Assembly (NCBI GenBank): GCA_017448375.1
Contig: JAFSLR010000110.1
Coordinates: 1 to 10,968, forward strand
DNA: 10,968 nucleotides
From: Synergistaceae bacterium
GTDB lineage: Bacteria > Synergistota > Synergistia > Synergistales > Aminobacteriaceae
Reading direction: 5' to 3'
Part shown: one piece after another, positions 6,023 to 10,968 of the stretch
Numbering within the stretch: the first letter of the stretch is position 1
How the letters are laid out: each line of letters begins with the position of its first letter
Notes under the pieces: model-generated
Told to the model about the DNA's origin: nothing
Databases searched by the model: none
What the model saw: the letters and a program-made list of their open reading frames with translations, nothing else
Translations under genes and position numbers: made by a program

Positions 6023-7639
6023 ATGTCAAAATACGTATTCATTACAGGCGGGGTAGTCTCGTCATTAGGCAAGGGAATAACGGCAGGTTCAATCGGCGCA
6101 CTGCTGAAGAAACGCGGTCTCAAAGTCTCAATACTCAAGATAGATCCTTATCTTAATGTTGACGCAGGGACAATGAATCCATTTCAGCACGGTGAAGTTT
6201 TTGTTACGGATGACGGAGCAGAGACGGATTTGGATTTAGGCCATTACGAACGGTTTATTGACGAGACTCTCAGCGAGAAAAACTCAATAACAACAGGCAA
6301 GATTTATTCAAACGTAATCAGGAAAGAGAGAAGGGGAGATTATCTGGGCGGCACGGTTCAGGTAATCCCCCATATCACTAATGACATTCAGGAGAGAATC
6401 ATTCGCGCTGGTAACGGGCTTGATGTCCTGATTGTCGAAATCGGCGGCACTGTGGGAGATATTGAGGGTCAGCCGTTCCTTGAGGCAATAAGACAAATGG
6501 CAGTAAGGGCAGGACGTGAAAATGTGGTCTACTGTCATGTTACATTGATACCTTACCTTGAGGCGGCCAAAGAACTCAAGACAAAACCAACTCAGCACAG
6601 CGTACAGGAATTGCGTAGAATCGGAATCCTTCCGAATATGCTCGTCTGCCGTACAAGTCATCCTATGGACATCGGAATGAAGAACAAAATCGCGCTTTTC
6701 TGCGATGTTCCGCCCGAAGCCGTGATAGAAGTCCGCGACGAACCCACAATCTACAACGTTCCAATAAGCCTTCACCGTGAGGGACTCGACGATTTGATAC
6801 TGAAATATTTGGGGCTTCCCTCAGAGAATGAGCCGGATTTAAGCGACTGGGCAAGAGTTGTCGACAGGTACATGAATCCGCCCGAAGAAGTCAAAATCGC
6901 TCTCGTTGGGAAATATGTTCAGCACAAGGACGCATATTTGAGCGTTGTTGAGGCGTTGCATCACGGGGGAATCGCTCACAATGTGAGAGTGAATATAATC
7001 TCGGTTGAGGCTGAAGACCTCGAAGGCTCTGACGTTTCGGAGGCGTTGAAGTTTGCTGACGGAATATTGATCCCCGGCGGTTTCGGCGAACGAGGTGTCG
7101 AAGGTATGATTGCCGCCGCGAAATATGCCCGCGAAAATAACGTTCCTCTTCTGGGAATCTGTCTGGGTATGCAGATGATGGTTGTTGAGTTCGCCCGCAA
7201 CGTGTGCAAGCTCCATGACGCTCACAGCAAAGAGATGAACCCCGCCACGCTTCACCCCGTAATACATTTAATGGAAGAACAAGAGAACTTGCGCGATTTG
7301 GGCGGCACAATGAGGCTCGGTGCTTATCCCTGCGACTTGGTGGAAGGCACGAAATCCGCAGAGGCTTACGGGACTCTCCACATCTCAGAACGCCACAGAC
7401 ACCGCTACGAGTTCAACAACGCTTACCGTGAGAGACTCGAAAGTAACGGGCTCAAAGTTGCCGGAGTATGCACTGAACGCGATTTAGTGGAGATTGTCGA
7501 ATTGCCGGGGCATATATGGTATGTAGGCGGACAGTTTCACGGCGAATTGAAATCAAGACCCGTACGGCCTCACCCGCTATTTGACGGATTCATTAAGGCC
7601 GCTTCAGATTACATGAGGGAAAAACAAAAGGAGGCTTAA
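6023..7639 (+). CDS. pyrG: CTP synthase (glutamine-hydrolysing)
   Basis: Amidates UTP to CTP using ATP and glutamine; a cytoplasmic enzyme of pyrimidine and phospholipid/LPS precursor supply. At 538 residues it has the usual length. The synthetase domain begins KYVFITGGVVSSLGKG (P-loop) and contains IDPYLNVDAGTMNPFQHGEV and EIGGTVGDIEG. The class I glutamine amidotransferase domain has PGGFGERG, the nucleophile Cys380 in GICLGMQ, and His506/Glu508 near the end. The catalytic motif reads FHGE where the common form is FHPE. The ATG follows the peptidase stop after one base, and only a weak SD (AGG in the preceding codons) is visible, so translation is probably coupled to the gene before it. Confidence 0.98.
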   Translation: MSKYVFITGGVVSSLGKGITAGSIGALLKKRGLKVSILKIDPYLNVDAGTMNPFQHGEVFVTDDGAETDLDLGHYERFIDETLSEKNSITTGKIYSNVIRKERRGDYLGGTVQVIPHITNDIQERIIRAGNGLDVLIVEIGGTVGDIEGQPFLEAIRQMAVRAGRENVVYCHVTLIPYLEAAKELKTKPTQHSVQELRRIGILPNMLVCRTSHPMDIGMKNKIALFCDVPPEAVIEVRDEPTIYNVPISLHREGLDDLILKYLGLPSENEPDLSDWARVVDRYMNPPEEVKIALVGKYVQHKDAYLSVVEALHHGGIAHNVRVNIISVEAEDLEGSDVSEALKFADGILIPGGFGERGVEGMIAAAKYARENNVPLLGICLGMQMMVVEFARNVCKLHDAHSKEMNPATLHPVIHLMEEQENLRDLGGTMRLGAYPCDLVEGTKSAEAYGTLHISERHRHRYEFNNAYRERLESNGLKVAGVCTERDLVEIVELPGHIWYVGGQFHGELKSRPVRPHPLFDGFIKAASDYMREKQKEA

Positions 7640-7646
7640 AGCATAA

Positions 7647-8807
7647 ATGAAGGCTGTAAGAATTTGCGTATTGCTGATCTTCGCATTGTCCGCAAGTGTA
7701 TGTATGGCATCGGAGGCTGTTACCGACCCCGACACAACTCCCGGCTCATCGCGTCAGATGATGGGGGAAATTGAACAGATAATTTACGGCTATGTCGCTA
7801 AAGGAGGACTCATTGAGCGTCTCGGAAAGGTTGAAGAGGATTTGTTCGGAAGGAGTCTTCCCGGTACTATCGCTGAAAGGCACGCGGCAATCCTGAATTT
7901 TCTTGAGACCGGGACTGATGAACAGCCTTCTATGATGTTCAAGCTCGGTGTCGCTGAATGGGTGGTCGACAAAAAAATTCGCGCCTCTGAACCCGCAGCT
8001 AAAAGGCTTGAGGATTTAGAGACAAACTTAACAGGCGCATCACGTGCAGGCAATCCCATCGTTATGCGTGTGGAAAGTCTGCTCGCGACTCTCATCATGG
8101 ACCCCGTTACAGCAGTCCCCGTAACAATTCCTTCAAACACTGTAATGAAATTCAGGTTTATGGACGAATTAAGCCCCGCCAAATCTAAAGCAGGAGATTC
8201 TGTCAGGCTTGAACTCACTCATGATTTGATTGTGAATCAGAATCTCGTCGCACCGGCCGGGTCATTGCTGATTACGGACGTTAGAGCCGTTAAACGCCCC
8301 GGAATGTTCGGTGTACCCGGTGAAGTCAGACTCACATTCAGGGAGCTTAAACCGCTGGGCCCGCAAAGGCCGTCAGTTTGGGTCGGAGAGGCCTCAGAGA
8401 AAGCCATCAAAGAAGCCCGCACTACAGGCAGCAGGGGTGAAGGCGCAGTAATCGGAGCTGGTGCGGCAAGCATAGCAGGTGCAGCGTTACTCGGCCCGGT
8501 CGGACTCGTAAGCGGCGTTTTCATTCGCGGGAACTCGATAAAAATCCCTGAAGGTTCGGTAACATTCCTTCAAACTTCGGGGGACTGCACAGTCTCAGCT
8601 TACCCGATTCCAGTCAGCCTTCAGAAACCCGATAACAACATCGTAACTAAACAGCCCGCTAAAGATGACAATACATCAGGGAATTACAACCCCGAACGCG
8701 ATACGATAATCAAAGGGGACGTTTTCAACAGAAATAATTACGGAACGCCCACGAATAATAATTCAGGAGGAGACTTTGAACTTCCGCCGGAACAGAACGT
8801 TAATTAA
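7647..8807 (+). CDS. Secreted protein with two LE-FG-type repeats and a glycine-zipper segment, unknown function
   Basis: A 386-residue exported protein. Residues 1-21 are a signal peptide (cleavage near VCMA). Two related helical units follow: RLGKVEEDLFGRSLPGTIAE at 58-77 and RLEDLETNLTGASRAG at 120-135, each followed by an R-x-x-x-(L/I)-L helix. These resemble the RLxxLExxvFG repeats known from some exported cyanobacterial proteins. A beta domain follows (about 158-245), with IPSNTVMKFRFMDELSPAKS, an AGD motif and APAGSLLI. It resembles secreted proteins that alternate PxGTxI strands and PAGs turns. Then comes a glycine zipper (266-290, GxGxGAASIAG style) and an Asn-rich tail. SD GGAGG (7630-7634) lies 12 bases before the ATG, inside the end of pyrG. 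Exact function unknown. Confidence 0.82.
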   Translation: MKAVRICVLLIFALSASVCMASEAVTDPDTTPGSSRQMMGEIEQIIYGYVAKGGLIERLGKVEEDLFGRSLPGTIAERHAAILNFLETGTDEQPSMMFKLGVAEWVVDKKIRASEPAAKRLEDLETNLTGASRAGNPIVMRVESLLATLIMDPVTAVPVTIPSNTVMKFRFMDELSPAKSKAGDSVRLELTHDLIVNQNLVAPAGSLLITDVRAVKRPGMFGVPGEVRLTFRELKPLGPQRPSVWVGEASEKAIKEARTTGSRGEGAVIGAGAASIAGAALLGPVGLVSGVFIRGNSIKIPEGSVTFLQTSGDCTVSAYPIPVSLQKPDNNIVTKQPAKDDNTSGNYNPERDTIIKGDVFNRNNYGTPTNNNSGGDFELPPEQNVN

Positions 8808-9921
8808 CGTGTTAATTTCAGTACTCGCCGCAACCTTTACGGCGGGTATTTTTTTTACCCAGTCAAACGCCGCCGAATTGACAGCTCATGACCAGACAAT
8901 AAGAATCCTCGAACGCTGGACTTCAGCTCATTGGGGGCAGGACTGCTTTGTATGGGTCGTCCATTACCCCGAAGAACTCGCTGACCCTTGGACAGAGTCA
9001 GAAGCACTCAGAGCCGGAATGACCGATGCCGAAAAGAAACGTTTTCACGACAATTTTGTCTCCGAACTCAATCTCAATACTTCCGAAACATTCCTGGTGA
9101 GCGTATATTCATTCGGCCCAAGACCCGTCAACCTTAACCCCGTACGCGATAATGTCTCTCTCCTCTCGTCAACAGGAGAACGCATAAAGCCCACGAGATA
9201 TGACTCGGCACTCGATAACCCGTCAGCAGGAGTCGTACAGGGACTCGTATTTTTCCCGAAACAAAGCAACAAGGATTACGTCATAGGCTTAAAGGGTATG
9301 GGAAGAACTGAGCGTATATTCTCGTTTGCACCCCCCGAAACTCCACCCGCTCAGCCCAAAACAGATGTAGTCGTCGTCAACGTCCCAAGAAGGCAGCCGA
9401 GAAAACCCGTTCCCGTTCCAGTCGACAAACCTACTCCCCCGACTCCGCCTCCGCCGCCCGCGATTCCTCCGAGACCGATTAAGCCGATATTCAGCGAAGA
9501 GTCAAGAGACATGGCCGAGTTCGTCCGCTCAGTAAGGGGCGGGAATACATCTCAGGACAGAACACCAGCAGTTACACCGCCGACTCCCCGAAGGCAGTCC
9601 AACACCGAGAACGCATATTCGAGCCGTGAGACAGTATTGCGGAGATTCCTCAATCTTTGGGCTAACGGGTCTTACAGTGAAATGTATGATATGTTGTCGG
9701 ACGGTTCAAAGAGAGTCATATCACGTGAGAATTTCGCTAGGGAAGCCGCTAAAGCCTCAGATATTCGCGCAGGGATTAAGGGCGGGGATTACCGTATTGA
9801 CTGGGTAGGCGATGAACGCGCTAAGGTCATTACGGTACGCAAAACGCTCGTGTTCAGGTCGGTTTCGAGTCGGTCGATTGGAGTTACGCGGGAAGGGGCT
9901 TCGTGGCGTGTTGTGTGGTAG
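8776..9921 (+). CDS. Secreted proline-rich protein with C-terminal NTF2-like domain, TTG start
   Basis: A 381-residue exported protein that overlaps the preceding gene by 32 bases in another frame. The start is TTG 8776, with SD AGGAGG (8765-8770) 5 bases away. It yields a good signal peptide: MNFRRNR, a hydrophobic stretch to about 29, then SNAA. An in-frame GTG at 8809 would lack a nearby SD. Residues 36-185 form a globular domain with FVWVVHYPEEL and a VxGLVFFPKQSNKDY strand pair, possibly an Ig-like or peptidoglycan-associated fold. Residues 186-275 are a Pro-rich spacer (PTPPPPPAIPPRP). Residues 282-381 (VLRRFLNLWANGSYSEMYDM, then ISRENF, then SWRVVW) look like an NTF2-like/DUF4878-type domain. 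A terminator-like hairpin lies inside the signal-peptide codons. Confidence 0.82.
   Translation: MNFRRNRTLINVLISVLAATFTAGIFFTQSNAAELTAHDQTIRILERWTSAHWGQDCFVWVVHYPEELADPWTESEALRAGMTDAEKKRFHDNFVSELNLNTSETFLVSVYSFGPRPVNLNPVRDNVSLLSSTGERIKPTRYDSALDNPSAGVVQGLVFFPKQSNKDYVIGLKGMGRTERIFSFAPPETPPAQPKTDVVVVNVPRRQPRKPVPVPVDKPTPPTPPPPPAIPPRPIKPIFSEESRDMAEFVRSVRGGNTSQDRTPAVTPPTPRRQSNTENAYSSRETVLRRFLNLWANGSYSEMYDMLSDGSKRVISRENFAREAAKASDIRAGIKGGDYRIDWVGDERAKVITVRKTLVFRSVSSRSIGVTREGASWRVVW
8820..8856 (+). terminator. Terminator-like hairpin plus T8 inside a coding sequence
   Basis: TACTCGCCG (8822-8830) pairs with CGGCGGGTA (8840-8848), with one T:G wobble and a 9-base loop. The helix can extend by a further G:T and A:T pair. 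T8 follows at 8849-8856. By shape this is a textbook intrinsic terminator, 12 bases after the stop of the upstream gene. It lies in codons 16-27 of the overlapping downstream gene, encoding VLAATFTAGIFF in its signal peptide. A ribosome starting at 8776 would cover the hairpin, so it may terminate only when that start is unused. Confidence 0.6.
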
Positions 9922-9961
9922 ACTCATTATGTATCGGAATTTCAATAAGGAGTGAAGCGCA

Positions 9962-10546
9962 GTGTTCAATCACAAAAGGTTAATGGCGGTTGCAGTAGTT
10001 GTTTTGTCGGCGATGGTGCTTGCGGTGCCGTCATGGGGTGCTAAGTTCAGGAAGAGAGTTACTGACCAGCAGTTTGTAGAGATGTGCAAAAAAGGTGATA
10101 CTCAGGGAGTCATTAAGGCCATAAAGTCAGGGGCGAAAGTCAATGCTAAGGACAATAACGGCTTTACTGCGCTTATGTGGGCAGCATGGAGCGGACATAC
10201 AGAAACCGTGAATGCTCTCATTAAGGCAAGGGCTGATGTCAACGCTAAGGACGGATTCGGCAGGACTGCGCTTATGGAGGCAGTAGGGGGTGGACATACA
10301 GAAATCGTGAAAGCTCTCATTAAGGCCGGAGCTGACGACTTGACCGACAACGAAGGTAAAACCGCGTTAATCTGCGCCGCCGAGTCCGAATATAGCAATC
10401 CTGAGACCGTAAACGCCCTCATAGATGCAGGCTCATACGTCAAACATAGAGATAACTTAGGCAAAACGGCACTCGATTATGCCCGCAACAATTACAGGCT
10501 CGAAGGTACGGACGCACTCAAACGCCTTGAGGAACTCAGCAGGTAA
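9962..10546 (+). CDS. Exported ankyrin-repeat protein
   Basis: A 194-residue protein with a signal peptide (1-26, cleavage near SWGA) followed by about five ankyrin repeats: a degenerate first unit (34-65), two near-identical units (66-98 and 99-130), a divergent unit with a short insertion (131-164) and a C-terminal cap (165-193). Typical motifs are GFTALMWAAWSGHTETVNAL and GRTALMEAVGGGHTEIVKAL. Ankyrin repeats mediate protein binding; this one would act in the periplasm or outside the cell, and no enzymatic domain is attached. The start is GTG 9962, with SD AAGGAG (9947-9952) at 9 bases; ATG 9983 would remove the basic N-region of the signal peptide. The preceding gene ends 40 bases upstream. 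Confidence 0.9.
   Translation: MFNHKRLMAVAVVVLSAMVLAVPSWGAKFRKRVTDQQFVEMCKKGDTQGVIKAIKSGAKVNAKDNNGFTALMWAAWSGHTETVNALIKARADVNAKDGFGRTALMEAVGGGHTEIVKALIKAGADDLTDNEGKTALICAAESEYSNPETVNALIDAGSYVKHRDNLGKTALDYARNNYRLEGTDALKRLEELSR
10142..10339 (+). repeat. Two 99-bp tandem repeat units within the ankyrin gene
   Basis: Units 10142-10240 and 10241-10339 align without gaps with about 77 of 99 bases identical by hand count. They include shared blocks such as ACTGCGCTTATG, GGACATACAGAAA and GCTCTCATTAAGG. One unit equals one 33-residue ankyrin repeat. The next unit (10340 onward) is clearly less similar. Confidence 0.8.
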
Positions 10547-10556
10547 CGCACAAAAA

Positions 10557-10579
10557 GGGAGGTGAGACTCTCATCTCCC
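10557..10579. terminator. Strong hairpin between the ankyrin gene and the small-protein gene
   Basis: GGGAGGTGAG (10557-10566) pairs with CTCATCTCCC (10570-10579): ten pairs with one G:T, and a three-base ACT loop. On the + strand the following bases (GAAATTCTTTC) are a poor T-tract. On the - strand the hairpin is followed by TTTTTG. It could be a weak + strand terminator or processing site, or a minus-strand terminator. The left arm contains GGAGGTGA, a full match to the anti-SD core, which would be hidden in the stem. Confidence 0.45.
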
Positions 10580-10604
10580 GAAATTCTTTCAGGAGGAATA
10601 ATTC

Positions 10605-10772
10605 ATGAGTACAGCAGCAGAAAAACCCGCAGTAAAAACAGGCAATGAGATTCTTGACAGGGAGATTCCGTTACTGACAGAAAAGCAGCTCGCAAAACTC
10701 GCAGATTACGCAAGATTTCTCATATGGTTACGAGATAATCGCAGTAATAAAGATGATACCGACAAGAAATAA
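10605..10772 (+). CDS. Small hypothetical protein (55 aa)
   Basis: A short open frame starting at ATG 10605 with SD AGGAGGA (10591-10597) about 7 bases upstream. It encodes MSTAAEKPAVKTGNEILDRE and continues with LTEKQLAKLADYARFLIWLR to a Lys/Asp-rich end. The central part (about 21-43) is predicted to be one amphipathic helix; there is no signal peptide or membrane segment. The helix loosely resembles the short LPEELLxEVLDFxxFL segment of DUF2281-type antitoxin-like proteins, but that is weak. The next gene starts 6 bases after the stop, so the two are likely cotranscribed. Function unknown. Confidence 0.65.
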   Translation: MSTAAEKPAVKTGNEILDREIPLLTEKQLAKLADYARFLIWLRDNRSNKDDTDKK

Positions 10773-10778
10773 CGCGCA

Positions 10779-10968
10779 ATGAAAATCAGAATCTCACCCA
10801 AGAAAATAATCCTCGCTTTAATCCTTCTCGGTATAATCCGCCTCGTTCAATACGCAATCAGCGACATGAATCTTGATGTCGATCTCCTCCGTGAAAGCCT
10901 CCTCAATATGCCCGGCATGGTCATGGAGAACATCAGGTTTTCCCGCGAAGTTTCCGGCGACTTATGGC
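10779..10968 (+). CDS. Membrane-anchored LptC-like protein, 3'-truncated by the window edge
   Basis: The first 63 residues are visible. A basic start (MKIRISPKK) leads into one membrane segment (about 9-27), then NLDVDLLRESLLNMPGMVME and NIRFSREVSGDLW. A single N-terminal anchor followed by a strand of the form V-x-N-I-x-F-x-R-E-x-x-G-x-x-W fits the beginning of LptC/YrbK-type proteins, which pass lipopolysaccharide from LptBFG to LptA in the periplasm. Its position downstream of pyrG, near where other bacteria keep kds-lpt genes, supports this. Only the N-terminus is visible, so the assignment is tentative. No clear SD precedes the ATG; it lies 6 bases after the previous stop, which suggests coupling. 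Confidence 0.5.
   Translation, partial: MKIRISPKKIILALILLGIIRLVQYAISDMNLDVDLLRESLLNMPGMVMENIRFSREVSGDLW

Noticed and set aside
6308..6775. 155-aa minus-strand open frame inside pyrG
   Set aside because: Shadow of a strongly conserved pyrG frame; no SD or motif supports it. Other antisense frames in 6663-7310 are rejected for the same reason.
8809..8811. GTG 8809 as the start of the proline-rich secreted protein
   Set aside because: No SD at a suitable distance and it removes the basic part of the signal peptide; TTG 8776 has AGGAGG 5 bases upstream.
10102..10464. 120-aa minus-strand frame with internal repeats
   Set aside because: Its repeats are the reverse complement of the ankyrin tandem units and so do not indicate a gene.
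1..10968. CRISPR arrays, tRNA, rRNA, insertion sequences or prophage genes
   Set aside because: No regularly spaced direct repeats, cloverleaf, transposase or phage motifs were seen on either strand.

Overview
The window reads as a chromosomal stretch of a bacterium with a Gram-negative-type envelope. It is gene-dense, with short intergenic gaps, strong Shine-Dalgarno (SD) sites and several TTG/GTG starts. Housekeeping genes (thrC-thrB, pyrG, a siroheme-type dehydrogenase) alternate with small secreted proteins that I cannot assign to named families. The overall look, including an LptC-like membrane protein downstream of pyrG, is compatible with Synergistota. That is an inference from gene style and neighbourhood, not a proven assignment.

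Region 1 (1-1950, + strand): the 3' part of thrC overlaps thrB by ATGA. These are the last two enzymes of threonine biosynthesis, and they are followed by a hairpin terminator shared with the convergent minus-strand operon.

Region 2 (1954-3729, - strand): a compact five-gene operon, read right to left. It starts from an extended -10 promoter and encodes a small secreted beta-type protein, a HicA toxin, a short HicB antitoxin, a second and longer HicB-like protein, and another secreted protein. It is a toxin-antitoxin module with one toxin and two antitoxin-like genes, set between two exported proteins.

Region 3 (3747-7639, + strand): a stand-alone precorrin-2 dehydrogenase-type protein, then a leader of about 190 bp with two extended -10 promoter candidates and two short perfect palindromes. 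Next come a membrane-anchored triple-LysM/M23 peptidase starting at TTG, and CTP synthase pyrG one base later.

Region 4 (7647-10968, + strand): three consecutive exported proteins, a 55-residue small protein and the start of a membrane-anchored LptC-like protein. The exported proteins are an LE-FG repeat plus glycine-zipper protein, a proline-rich protein with an NTF2-like tail, and a periplasmic ankyrin-repeat protein. In several other bacteria the interval between pyrG and lptC holds Kdo genes (kdsA, kdsD, kdsC), so this interval looks replaced or filled with lineage-specific envelope genes.

The most unusual signal is a canonical terminator-like hairpin followed by T8 (8820-8856). It lies inside the signal-peptide coding region of the second exported protein, whose TTG start overlaps the preceding gene by 32 bp. 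This arrangement could act as a translation-controlled terminator. No tRNA, rRNA, CRISPR array, insertion sequence or attachment site was recognised.
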